Assembly: GCA_037954665.1 (NCBI GenBank)
Contig: JBBMOL010000376.1
Location: 62,001 to 126,000 of the forward strand
Direction of reading: 5' to 3'
DNA: 64,000 nt
From: Laguncularia racemosa
Lineage: Eukaryota > Streptophyta > Magnoliopsida > Myrtales > Combretaceae
Of the stretch, positions 22,301 through 33,334 are shown one piece after another (position 1 is the first letter of the stretch; each line of letters begins with the position of its first letter). The position numbers and the translations under genes were made by a program. The notes beneath the pieces are model-generated. The model worked only from the letters and a program-made list of their open reading frames with translations, was not told the DNA's origin and searched no databases.

Positions 22301-23600
22301 TATTTGCAATACCTTGACAAGACATTTTTCACACCGGGGTAGGCCAGACCTCATCCAGTTTTGCAGATGTAGTCTGCGGGATGTAGGATCGAGAATGCCA
22401 TTCCACCGACAGACCCCAAACAAGGAGCCCCTGGGGTTACGCCAACACAAAGGCCCTTGGGGGAAACAGAGCAAAGTCCATCATCACCGGCCCTTTTTGG
22501 AAAGGCAGAAAAACCGGGGACTCGGTGACATTCCGCCCAGAGCCCCAGCCCAACAACCCCGACAGGCATACCCAAGCCGTCAGGGCCCCCCCGGATTTTC
22601 ACTCCAACCCCTTATCCCGCTCTCAGGTCTTCGGGGTTGGGGGGGCAGCAACTTGTTGTTTGAGACCCCCAAATAAGGGGTTACAGGGCCCAAGAATTCG
22701 AACCAACCTTAAGTGTGACTCCCATATAGGTCAGGAGGGGCATTCTACAGATAGGTGCTGGGGCTCCGGCACAAAAATCCAAGACTTAATTGAGTAGGAA
22801 TCTACAGCTGGATTTTGTGCACCCCAACCCCCAATGTCCACCCCAAAACCGTTTGCCCAGCCATAAGCCCACTATTAACTTACAATTTGATGAGTCAACT
22901 CCCAAGGAAGCCCCAAAGCAGAAGCGAGGGGACCAACAGAAAAGAAACCCCCTCAAGCCCAAAAGCACACAAAAAAAGAGGGGGGTTACCCGGAGACCCA
23001 AAGTCGGCCTTTGGGGAATAAACACGGGGGTTCAATCTTGGTAAGATATTCTTACACCCCAACTGAGTAGGGGCCACCTAGCGGTTAGGGCCAAAAATTT
23101 GAAAAGGGAAAGACAACCCCCCAAAGGAAGGGGAAAAAAGACTATAAACATGATCTTTCCCCCATATAAGCTAGAGGAAAAAGTGCTATGAGAGACAATC
23201 AACGAGATACAAATCCCAAGGAAAAGATATGTATTCAATGTCCCGATAAAAGGTAGAAGTTAAGGCCCACCTTTCGACTATCGGGCCCCCCGAAACAAGG
23301 CGACCTCCTAGGTGGGAGGAAACACCCGCTTGGGGAATATACACCCAAAGTATAGAACCCCGACGGAGGCCGACGTGGAGAAAGGGGAGGAAGAGGAAGA
23401 GGGACTCGGCGTTTACAAAGAGGAAGGAAGTGAATACAAAAAATGGAAAACAAAAAAAAGTTAGCCCCCAAAAAAACACTTTTTGGGGTTCTAAACATCT
23501 GAGCCCCCCAGGGAAACACTTTAAAGTGCTCAAACAGATTAGGCCCCAAAAGGGATGCATAAAACAAAAAGTCACTGTCGGATTCTTTTTTCACATGGAC
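19368..23600 (+). pseudogene. Tat/Ogre-like leader and gag region (unreadable)
   Basis: By position this must hold the leader and gag of the Tat-like element. The sequence is smeared (runs such as CCCCCCC, GGGGGG, AAAAAA every few bases) and I cannot follow a gag domain with confidence. Short open frames on both strands here are by-products of that composition. No other feature was found. Confidence 0.4.
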
Positions 23601-23790
23601 CAGTTCTTTCCTCCGAAGAGCTAGGGGAGGAGGGGAACCAAAATACAAAACCACTGTTCATAGTGGTCAGTCAACGAAGAATTATCTCCCGGGTACCATC
23701 GACCGGATCGTCCTCAACGTTTGCCCCTGGTCCCCACCTATTGGGAGTCGATCAAAACAAAATTTAAAACCTGCTCAACGGTGGTCAAGC
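23600..23790 (+). pseudogene. Tat/Ogre-like protease relic
   Basis: The frame across 23635-23760 reads NTKPLFIVVSQRRIISRV...STFAP, which aligns position by position with the Tat-type protease block whose catalytic motif is IDNGSSLN; here the motif is overwritten by smearing. It lies about 1.1 kb upstream of the RT, as expected. Confidence 0.5.
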
Positions 23791-24749
23791 TTTTTTGGGT
23801 CAAAAAAAGGGTATGAAGGAGAGATAAACCTTTCGGTGGAGATTGGGCCATAAGTTTCCACATACTTTCCAGGTCCTCGATACCCAAAAATCTTTCAAAC
23901 CTATCTTGGGAAAACCCTGGATCAGGCTGAGCCATCCCCCCCAACCCCCCAAAGGTCAAATTCATTGCAAGTGGGTAGATAGTACGGTTTAGGCGAACAG
24001 GATTAGCCAATACAAAAAGAATGCCCCTACCCTATATTGGGGAAAAAAAGGTTTAAAAGCTTGGGGTTGCAGATTTTAATTAAGTGAACGTGGGGTGATA
24101 GCAAAGAGGGCCATCAGTTTAAAGAGGGGCAGCACGGGACGTTTGGACTGGGGAGTTCTACCCGTAAAGGCCCCCCCCAAAAGGGTCAAAGAAGAATAAA
24201 AGGGGAAGCGATGACACCCAGATGTGCTTCAACCCCTCCCAAAAACTTTCCCAAAGGCAAACACATTCAAGAGCCTAGATGAACAAAGAGGACGACAGCA
24301 AAGGGAAATCAACCCCCCCACGCCAACCAGCATCGGCCTGAACAATTGGTTTTGTTTCCTTCAATGCGCTAGGTTAGCTAAAAAAGTAGAGAATAGTTAT
24401 TGAAAATTTTTGGACTTTTTATCAAATTTAATTCGTTTGTTTTTTTTTTATTATAAGCTTTTATTTTTTGTTATCAGATCTCCTACCATCGAAATCAAGG
24501 TTATTTGCGAGATGAAAATAAAAACCTGTATCATTTCCCAAAGTTGCGGGTTTAGTTGTTGATGGCGATATTTAACCCCCCAAATAATACAAGAAAAAAG
24601 GCAAAAAAAAATGAACAAAGCAGAATTTCGATCAACCCTTTTGGGGCAGAAATTAGGAACATGGAAAACCCTAAGAACCTTTTAAAACGAGACCAGTTTG
24701 GGGGCCGGAAAAAAATTTTAGATAACCGGGGGTATTAACAAAAATACGC

Positions 24750-25800
24750 AAGTGTTTGCCTGGTATTGGTGCATCCCCCGGGCTAGACCAAAACAATAGT
24801 GGTTCATAGGGTTCCCAAAGGAAATGCAAACCTAAAAAACAAAAATGAGAAATTTAGGCCTGACGTCATGTAAAGATTTAAAGGAAGAAGTCAAGAAATG
24901 TAGAATAGGGGTTATTGAAGTTCCGACTACCAGAAAGGGGAGAAATATAGCCCCCCTTATGAAAAAGAACAGAAAAGTAGGTATGCATAGACTTTTGGGA
25001 TTAAAAAACCCAAACACCCAAAGGTAATTTCCCCACCTCACATTGAGTTCTAGTAGAAAAAAACGCGGGAAACCATCTCTTTATTCTGGAGGTTTCTTAG
25101 GAAAATCAAATAAAAAGGTTTAAGAGAAAGACCAAAAGCTTTACACAACATGGGGAACTTTCTGTTACAAAGTCATGCCCCTTTGTTTTAAAAACCCCGG
25201 GGCAAGTATCAGAGAGCCCCTGGTCGCAATACTTCCGACATGATGCTGGAAGGTTGAATATTGTCGACGACATGTAGCCAAATCCAAAAAGGGAGAAAAA
25301 CCATATGGATATCCTGAGGAAATTTTTTAAAAATGAGAAAAATTTTGCTAAGTTAAACCCCGAGAAATGCACTTTGGGGTCCAAAGGGGAAATTGTTGGA
25401 TTTTTCAAAGCCGGGGGGGGATTAAAATTTACCTTGATAAGGTAAAGTTATTTAGAGTTACCCCCACGTCGTTTTAAGAATGGAAAACTTGCTGGAAGTT
25501 AAATTATATAGCCCTTTTTTTTGTCACCGACAAATGCCGGCCCTTATTCCGTCTGTTGAAGAAGAACGCCACAAAGAAAGGGGTACGAATGCGAAGAGGG
25601 ATTAGGACAATCAAAGATATTTAATAAAAATCCGGGCTTGATACCTGAAAACAAGGAAAAACCTTATTCCATACCCTTTCATATCCCTGAATCCGCGATC
25701 TTTTGGGGGAGAAAATGACGAGAGAAAGAGAGCGTTCCTTATTTTAAGAAAAAGTTACGATGGGGAAAAAGGGACTCAGAGGGGGAGAAAACTTTTTGTG
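24750..25800 (+). pseudogene. Tat/Ogre-like reverse transcriptase and RNase H (smeared)
   Basis: RT landmarks in order: the RPDVTS-like start near 24855, the WGTFCYKVMPFGL block at 25150-25190 (TGTTACAAAGTCATGCCCCTTTG is intact), the catalytic YVDDM region at about 25250-25275 (GTCGACGACATG), NPEKCTFG at about 25355-25380 and the following LGF block. RNase H connection and first RNase H motifs follow to about 25800. Every frame is broken by base replacements, so no protein can be read. Confidence 0.65.
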
Positions 25801-26059
25801 CCTAAAATTTTTTTCATGGGATCGACTAAGGAGTAAAAAACCCTTTTTTACATATTGAGTTGCTGACAAACAGATCCTTTGAAATACTTGGGAGAGAAAA
25901 AAGCTTTGATAGGGAAATCCTAAGTGGGAAAAGCTTTACCCCCGTTTGAATTACATACAAAATCAGAGCTCGTTTAAAGGGTAAGCTTAGCCGCCAATTG
26001 GGGAACACCTGTCAAGACAATTTCCCAAGAACACAACTCAATTTTTCCGAGAAAAAATA

Positions 26060-26420
26060 GTGGGGAAAACCGGTAGGAGATTTTGGATAGAGCAGAACCC
26101 AAATGGAAAAAGTTTTTTCGTGGAGCCCCAATGTTTCGGTTGTGGGGTTGGGGCAGTATTGATTCCCCAGCGGGACCAATTCCCTGCAGCGACAAAAAAA
26201 TTACCTTTCCATATCCCAAAAATGTCGCGGAATATGAAGCAGCATTCTTGGCCTCAAATGGCCGTCAAATGGAAATCCTTTAAAATTGGGGTTTTCGGGG
26301 ATTCGTCGCCTCATCATACTACAGACAAGAGGGGGAATACAAGATAAAAACCCCAAACGGTACCGTATCATCAACACTTGACAGAGCTATCGAAGAATTC
26401 AAGGGAATCTCTTTCCTCAT
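26060..26420 (+). pseudogene. Second (archaeal-like) RNase H of Tat/Ogre-like element
   Basis: A clear run NVAEYEAA at 26221-26244, preceded by a glycine-rich strand (CGVGAVLIP at 26140-26165) and SPAG, matches the additional RNase H that Tat-group elements carry between RT-RNase H and integrase. The E in VAEYEA is the catalytic glutamate. The downstream part is smeared. Confidence 0.68.
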
Positions 26421-26689
26421 CCCGGAATCGAATCGTTTGGATGCACTAGCCACACAGATCTTGATCAACAACGGGGGAGCCGAAATCCCAAACCATGAAG
26501 ATGCATCGAAAAAAGGGGCCCCCCTTTCTATTTAACAATTGAAAAAGTACAAGACGATAAGCCCTGGTTTCAGACATTAAAAACCTTTCTCCCAAAAAAG
26601 TAAATACCTTGAAAATGGCTGAAGAAGACCAGAGAAAACTCAGAAGGTTGCAAGCCATTTCTTACTAAATGGGTCTGTACTTACAAAAG

Positions 26690-27775
26690 ATCATTGATAC
26701 CCCCTTTTTTTAGATGTGTGGGCAAAAAGAAACATGCGAAAATGATAAAAGGAAAATACATGAGGGAGTGTGTGGACGTCTTGAAAGCTACTGTTGGCCC
26801 GAAAAACATGAGTTTGGATTTATTGATTTCCAGGAACGGGTTTCAAAAATATGTCAAGACGTCATTTGGGCTAAGTATTGCAAATCGGGAAAAAGATCCG
26901 CCCCAACGGCACCTTGTTACACACCAGGCCTTTTTTCCCCCATGTGGGGGGGAAACGACATAAGGCCCAATCATCCGACAGCGTCCCAAAGACCCCAATT
27001 ATCTGGAGCGTTGTTACTTTACCAAATGGGGAGAAGCTTCATCATATCCAAGTCACGAAAGGGTAATAGTCCATTCTTGAAAAGGACATAATAGTCCGTT
27101 CTTGAAAAGGGCATAAAAGCCCGATATGGGCCCGAGCCATCATCTCCGACAACGGACCAATTTAACAACAAAACAAAAGACAGGTTTATTGACAATTCCA
27201 AAAACCACAGAAATTCAATCCCTACCAACCTCAAAAGAACGGGGCAGTAGAAGAGCCAACAAAAAATATTAAAAAGATCATCGAGAAAAAAGACAAAAAC
27301 TTACAAAATTGGCACAAAGGGTTGTGTTTGCTCTATGACTTTAGGACTTCAATAAGAAATCTACGGGAGCCCCCCTTTTTCTTGGGTTTTTATGGGACAG
27401 AAGTATGCTACCAGTTGAAGTTGAAATACCATCATTTAAATCCGTCAGAAACTCAGTTAAATAAAAAAAAACTGGGTAAAGAAAGGCTTTAAGTGAATCT
27501 GATTGATGAAAAAAAATTACCGCACTGTCATGGCCAGTGTTACCAAAAAAGAATGGCCCGAGCATTTTAACAAAAGAGAGACCCCGATACTTCAAAGAGG
27601 GGGGTCTGGGATAAAGAAGGTTCTCCCGAATGCCCCTTCCAGAGGGAAATTTACCCCAAACTATAAGGCCCTTATGTGGGGGAAAAAGGTTCTGTCAGGG
27701 GGTGCTTTGCAAATCAAAAAGGGGTCAGAATTGGAGACCCCCTAAACAAGATCTGAAAGAGTACTATCCTTAGGC
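26690..27775 (+). pseudogene. Tat/Ogre-like integrase (smeared)
   Basis: Landmarks: zinc-finger region with IHEGVCG at 26755-26775, core aspartate block near 26960-27050, IISDNG at 27139-27155 (second catalytic D) and NGAVEEPN at 27238-27260 (catalytic E), then HGYRTS-like and FLGFYGTEV at 27375-27400, and the C-terminal ILPNAP...GKF...NY at 27620-27665 ending around 27770. Integrates cDNA into the chromosome. The next sequence is a B-type LTR. Confidence 0.68.
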
Positions 27776-27799
27776 AAGGAATTGAATTTTTTCAAAGTT

Positions 27800-28195
27800 T
27801 ATGAAAGCCCTATCGATATAAATTTTTTGACGGTTTTACTTTTTTTCAAGAAAATTAATACTCTAATGGTCAAAAACCCGGGCCAAATATATAATTTAGG
27901 CCGCCACCTTATGTTTTTTTTCGAATATAATATTATGTTTTTTTTTTTAAAGGGACACTTTTTTTTTTAAAAAAATTTTTCCCTTTGAGAAAAACCACTT
28001 TTTTTTATTTCTTGCAATAGAATTTCCCCTTCGATTTTTTCCCATCCTAAACGTTTGGAGAAATAAAATCCAATATTTAAATTTTCTAAGGGGGTTTTTT
28101 TTTGGGGGGTCGGGTTTGGGTTTCTTTTTCGATTCTGGGGTTTGAATCCTTCTTGAATTTTGGGGTCTTAGATCAAACCCCCTGGGGCTCGCGTA
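27800..28195 (+). repeat. 5' LTR of B3, truncated and smeared
   Basis: The match to the B LTR becomes clear from CGGGCCAAATATATAATTTAGGCCGCC (27879) and runs to GCGTA at 28195. The upstream ~290 bp of the LTR are absent or unrecognisable. TTTGGTATTAACCCAAGGCTC right after it is a damaged tRNA-Met type primer-binding site. Confidence 0.65.
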
Positions 28196-28215
28196 TTTGG
28201 TATTAACCCAAGGCT

Positions 28216-29877
28216 CATTGAAGGGGTAATCCTATCCTTGTTAATTTTTTTTTTTTAATTTTTTTGAAAAAAATTTTCTGTCAAAAAAAAAAAAAAAAAA
28301 AAAAGGGTTTTGCGGGCGGGGAATTACTATTCTTTTTCGGGGGGGGAAAAAATTCCCAAAAATTGTCGAATCCCAAAAAAAATTTCCCCATTTTTTGAAT
28401 TATTAGTCAAAATTTTTTCACAAAAAAAAAAAAACAAAAAATTCGTAAAAAAAAAAAATTTCCATTTATTTTTTTGTTTTTTTTTTTAAAATTTGTTAAA
28501 GTTCATTTTTTCCTTAAAATTCACTATACCTTTTGGGGTTCAATCGTATTATTCATTGAGTCGTCGTTTTTTTCGGGGTTAAAATTTGAGTTTTTATTTA
28601 TTTATCCATGGTTTTTTTTTGGGAAAAAAAACCATTGATTATTTTTGAGAAAGGGAATTTAAAAAGGGAAAGAGTGGGGTTGAAAAATTTTATTGTGGAA
28701 AATCAAATTGTGAATACCGGTGTAAAACACTTTTTGAGAAAAAATTTTGGTGGGGAGTAAATTTTGGGGGGCCCTTAAATTTTTTTTTTTATTACTAACG
28801 ATTTTTTCCCGGGAAAAACCTGTCGGCCAAATTTCACCTAGGGAAAAAAGGGATGGGAGAAAATAACAATTTTTAAAGCCTTTAGGGGGGGGGGGGATGA
28901 AAAAATGATGGGGGTTTTTTTGGGAGCCTCCATCAAAGGAGGATAGGAGGGCAAAGTGGGGAGGCCAGGGTGCACAACAAGGGGTCAAGATTTGGGGGTT
29001 TCCCAAAAGGGGGGGGAGTGAAAAAAAAAAGGGGGGAAAAGGACACAAATTAGGAATCTAATTTCGTGTGGGGAAAAAAACCCCCAAAAAAAAAAAGAGA
29101 ATTTTTTGGGGCATAAGAAAAACCCCCCCTTTTCCTTTTAAAGGGGAAAGAAAACCCAGAATTAATTTGGGAATGGGAAAAAAAGGGGTTTGACACATTT
29201 TTTAGTCCCAAACTATTCAGAGGAAAAAAAAATTTTAAACAGCAGCATTGAGTTCCTGACAATCAATTTTGGGGTGGGATCAACTGGTTGGGAAATAGGA
29301 ACAAAAAGGAGAGGAACCTTTACACTTGGGGGGGAATGAAAACTTTTAGCAAAGAGGTTCATTCCTAACACTTTTAAGGGATTTTTCATAGGAAGTTGAA
29401 GGGGCGACACAAGGGGCCAAAAGTGGAAAGGAAAAAAAATATTTTAAAGGAAAAAAATAGCCATGGGTTTTAACCTTTAAAGGGGGAAAAGGGGTTTAAA
29501 GCTAAAATGGCAAGGTTTTTTGGTGGAAATGGGGGGATCGCGATATTTTACTAAAACATTTTGGAGATTTTGGGAATTTTTGCAAAAGGGGGATCAAGGT
29601 TAGAAGTAGGGAAAAAGGGGAAAAGTACTTCAAGGTATCACCCTTTTTCCCAATTTTTTCCAGGGATAATTCAACTTCTAGTTCTTCAGGAAGTCAAATT
29701 TTGGGAAAAATAACAAACCACCACCGAAAACAAAGGGGGGAAAGAAGGCTAAGGAAAACCGGGATTTTAAATTTAAAGTAACATTTAAAACCAAAAACAC
29801 TTCAATTGGGAATTTTAAATCTTTCGGGGGCCCCGGGATTTGGGCATATTGCATCGTAGTGTCCAAACACTAAGGCG
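28216..29877 (+). pseudogene. B3 leader and gag (smeared, ends at zinc knuckle)
   Basis: By position and by alignment to B1 this is the leader and gag. Only the end is clean: the zinc-knuckle tail reads GHIAS-stop-CPNTKAMIL, with a TAG at 29857-29859 at the codon that is CAG (glutamine) in B1. The remaining 1.6 kb is smeared and the apparent open frames on the minus strand are not genes. Confidence 0.6.
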
Positions 29878-31653
29878 ATGATCCTTTTGGAGAGTGGTGA
29901 TGTGGAGAGTGTGAGTTCAGGGGAAGATGATGACATGCCCCCACTGGAAGATTGTAGTGATGTGGATTTAGAAGGGCCTGTAAAGGGAGAGATGCTTGTT
30001 ACCAAGCGGGTTCTTAATACTCAACTTAAGGATGAGGGTGATAAACTACAGCGAGAGCATATTTTTCATACTAGATGCCATGTGAATAACAAGGTGTGTA
30101 GTTTGATTATTGATAGGGGTAGCTGTACAAATGTTGCTAGCACATTGTTGGTTGATAAACTGAACCTGAAAACTGAGAAGCATGAACAGCCTTATAAGTT
30201 GCAGTGGTTGAGTGAATGTGGGGAGGTTAAAGTGATCAAGAGAGTACTGGTCTCTTTCTCTATAGGGAAATACCGTGATGAGGTATTGTGTGATGTGGTA
30301 CCTATGCAAGCTTGCCACATATTACTGGGACGACCTTGGCAGTTTGATAGAAAGGTCACCCACGATGGGTATCATAATAGGTGTTCCTTTATTCTAAACA
30401 AAAGACAGTTGGTCTTGACACCCCTTAATCCTTGGGAGGCTAGTGAGGATCAAATGAGAATTGCTAGAGAGTTTAGAGAGAGAGGGAAACACAAGAGTGA
30501 ACAAGGAAAGAAAATTGAGACTGTAAAAGAGAGTGGCAAAAACACACTGGTGAGTTGTGAGAAGAAAGAATTAGAGGGAAACACGAGTGGCATTGGAGAG
30601 GCAAGTGAGATTAATAGTGCTTTGAGGGCAAAACGACATTTACTTGTACTGATGTACAAGGATGTTTATCTTTCCACTGACCATCTTAACTCTTCTTTGC
30701 CTGCAGTTGTTGTTTCTCTTTTGCAGGAATTTGCTGACTTATTTCCTGAAGAAGTACCAAGGGGATTGCCTCCACTAAGAGGCATTGAACATCAGATTGA
30801 TTTTATTCCAGGTGCTTCAATTCCAAATAGACCAGCATACCAAGTGAATCTAGAGGAAACCAAAGAGATCCAGAGGCAAGTTGATGATCTGGTAGAGAAG
30901 GGGTTTGTGAGAGAGAGCCTCAGTCCATGTTCAGTTCCAGTCATCTTGGTTCCAAAGAAGGATGGAACATGGCGAATGTGTGTCGACTGTCGAGCAATCA
31001 ATAAGATCACAGTTAAGTATAGACATCCCATCCCTAGACTTGATGATATGCTTGATGAATTGCATGGTGCTCGTCTGTTTTCCAAAATTGACTTAAGGAA
31101 TGGCTATTACCAGATTAGAATGAAAGAGGGGGACGAAAGGAAAACTGCTTTTAAAACTAAATTCGGTCTCTATGAGTGGATGGTAATGCCTTTCGGGTTA
31201 ACAAATGCACCTAGCACATTTATGAGATTAATGAATCATGTTCTTCGTGCTTTTATTGGGAAATTTGTTGTTGTGTACTTTGATGACATCTTAGTTTATA
31301 GCAAGACGTTAAATGAGCATGTTATGCATTTAAAATGTCTTTTTGCTGTTTTGAGAGAAAATAAGTTATATGCCAACTTGAAAAAGTGCACCTTTTGCAT
31401 GGAAACTATGGTTTTTCTTGGGTTTGTTATAGGTGCAAATGGGATTGCTGTTGATGAGGAGAAGGTGAAAGCGATTAGGCAGTGGCCCACACCAAGGAAT
31501 GCAAGTGAGGTCAGAAGCTTTCATGGATTAGCAAGCTTTTACAGGAGATTTGTTAGGGACTTTAGTTCTATAGCTGCTCCTTTAAACGATCTTGTTAAGA
31601 AGAATTCTGAGTTCAATGGACTGAAGAACATGAGAAGGCCTTTAACTCTCTGA
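29878..31653 (+). pseudogene. B3 protease and reverse transcriptase
   Basis: A 591-codon frame that in the element continues upstream into gag. Residues 1-60 are an acidic linker; the protease follows with the catalytic triad written DRG (codon ATT GAT AGG at about 30109-30117) instead of DSG, and ILLGRPWQFDR as the second motif (about residue 150). The RT occupies about residues 290-580: VPVILVPKKDGTWRMCVDCRAIN, RHPIPRLDDMLDEL, MPFGLTNAPSTFM and the catalytic YFDD at residue 467. The frame ends at 31653 after a one-base loss near 31616. The DRG change should disable protease unless the lineage tolerates it. Confidence 0.9.
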
Positions 31654-32117
31654 AAGGTAAGTTGACTAATGCACCCTTACTTGTTCTTCCTAATTTTGAG
31701 AAGGTTTTTGAGATAGAATGCGATGCTTCCGGGAAAGGTATTGGTGGTGTTTTGATGCAGGATTCCAAGCCAATCGCTTATTTTAGCGAAAAGCTCAATG
31801 GTGCTACATTAAACTACCCAGTCTATGACAAGGAGCTATATGCTTTGGTGAGGACCTTACAGACTTGGCAACATTACTTATGGCCTAAGGAGTTCATCAT
31901 TCATTCTGATCATGAGAGTTTGAAGTTCCTGAAAACTCAAGGTAAGTTGAACAGGAGGCATGTGAAATGGATGGAGTTCATTGAGACCTTCCCATATGTG
32001 ATCAAATACAAGCAAGGAAAAGAGAACGTGGTGGCTGATGCACTTTCTCGAAGGTATTCACTTTTAACTTCTTTGCAAACTAAATTGCTTGGGTTTGAAC
32101 TCATTAAGGAGTTATAA
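31617..32117 (+). pseudogene. B3 RNase H
   Basis: After the frameshift the pol frame continues with APLLVLPNFEKVFEIECDASGKGIGGVLMQ (the D of ECDASG is the first catalytic residue), KELYALVRTLQTWQHYL with the catalytic E, FIIHSDHESLKFL with the second D, and VADALSRR with the last D. All four RNase H acidic residues are present. It removes the RNA strand during reverse transcription. It ends in a TAA (32115-32117) where relatives read through to integrase. Confidence 0.88.
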
Positions 32118-33334
32118 GAGACTGATGCTGATTTTGGTCAAATTTAGGCTGCTTGTGTTGAGTCTGGATATTCTGATTTCTATAAGCATGATGGGTTTTT
32201 GTTTAAGAAAGATAAGTTATGCGTGCCTAAAAGCTCTGTGCGTGAATTGCTTGTGAGGGAAACACATGGGGGTGGTTTAATGGGACACTTTAGTGTTAAA
32301 AAGACTTTGGATATTTTGTATGAACATTTTTATTGCCCAAAAATGAAACATGATGTGCAAACTGTGTGTGACAAGTGCATTGCATGTAGACAGGCCAAAT
32401 CCAGAGTAATGCCTAATGGAGAATACATTCCATTGCCCGTGCCTAATCAACCCTGGATTGACATTTCTATGGATTTTGTGTTAGGGTTACCACGATCTCA
32501 AAGTGGCAAAGATAGCATATTTGTTGTTGTCGATAGGTTTAGTAAGATGGCTCACTTCATTGCCTGTTCTAAAACTAATGATGCACAACATATTGCCGAT
32601 TTGTTCTTTAGGGAGATTGTACGGTTACATGGCTTGCCTAAATCCATTGTGAGTGATAGGGATGTGAAATTTTTAAGTCATTTTTTGCATACTTTGTGGA
32701 ATAGGATAGGCACTAAATTGTTGTTCTCTATTGTTGCACACCCTCAAACTGATGGTCAGACGGAAGTAGTCAATAGGACTCTTTCAACCTTGTTGCGTGT
32801 TATGATTCATAAGAATTTGAAACAATGGGAGAAATGTCAGCCACATGTAGAATTTGCATATAATAGGACCGTGCATTTCACTACATCTTATTCTCCATTT
32901 GAGGTAGTGTATGGTTTTAACCCTCTGACTCCATTGGATATTTTGCCTTTGCCTGTTAACGAATTTGTTGATCTTGATGGAAAGAAAAAGGCGGAGTTTG
33001 TAAGGGAATTACATGCTTAGGTTCACGCCAACATTAAGAAGAAAAATGAGCATTATGCTCGACAGGCCAATAAGGGTCGTGTAAAGACTGTTTTTCATCC
33101 AGGAGATTGGGTGTGGGTACATCTGAGAAAGGAGAGATTTGTTAAACAGCGGAAATCTAAGTTGCACCCCAGGGGAGATGGGCCATTTCAAGTGTTGGAG
33201 CACATAAATGATAACGCTTACAAGATTGACTTGCCAAGTCACTTTGGTAATGTAAGCGCAACCTTTAATGTTTCTGACCTTTCTCTGTATGATGCAGGTG
33301 ATTCGAGGTCGAATCTTTTCGAGGAAGGGGGGAA
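32118..33334 (+). pseudogene. B3 integrase with C-terminal region
   Basis: Stops at 32145-32147 (TAG) and 33018-33020 (TAG) break an otherwise long frame. The zinc-binding HHCC domain (ETHGGGLMGHF ... CDKCIAC), core D (DISMDFVLGLP), D (VSDRDVKF) and E (TDGQTEVVNR) are all present, then KTVFHPGDWVWVHLRKERF and the GPY/F-like GDGPFQVLEHINDNAYKIDLP. I see no clear chromodomain after it; the frame runs NVSATFNVSDLSLYDAGDSRSNLFEEGGN into the LTR. Both stops could come from single base changes (TGG or CAG to TAG). Confidence 0.9.
33321..33334 (+). other. Polypurine tract of B3
   Basis: GAGGAAGGGGGGAA abuts the LTR start TGATGGGG and is the expected plus-strand primer. Confidence 0.88.

Larger units (their letters stand above)
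17261..27780 (+). mobile_element. Tat/Ogre-like Ty3/gypsy element, 3' end missing
   Basis: It opens with LTR TGTAAACACCCC at 17261, has a tRNA-Arg type PBS at 19350 and a pol with protease, RT, RNase H, a second RNase H of the archaeal-like type, and integrase, in that order. The PBS and the second RNase H before integrase are hallmarks of the Tat/Ogre group (established). The integrase ends near 27770 and the sequence enters a B-type LTR at about 27800, with no Tat 3' LTR. Everything from 18895 on is homopolymer-smeared, so no reading frame is reliable; domains were recognised by spaced residues only. Confidence 0.8.
18895..29855. other. Homopolymer-smeared sequence block 2
   Basis: The same signature as the first block, from the 3' part of the Tat LTR to the gag zinc-knuckle of B3. 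Before 18895 and after 29855 the sequence is clean. It covers two different elements with one texture, so the cause acts on the assembly and not on an element. Confidence 0.85.

Noticed and set aside
20000..23700. Overlapping open frames on both strands in the Tat interior
   Set aside because: Products of C/G/A runs in the smeared block; no domain, and the plus strand here must be Tat gag by position.
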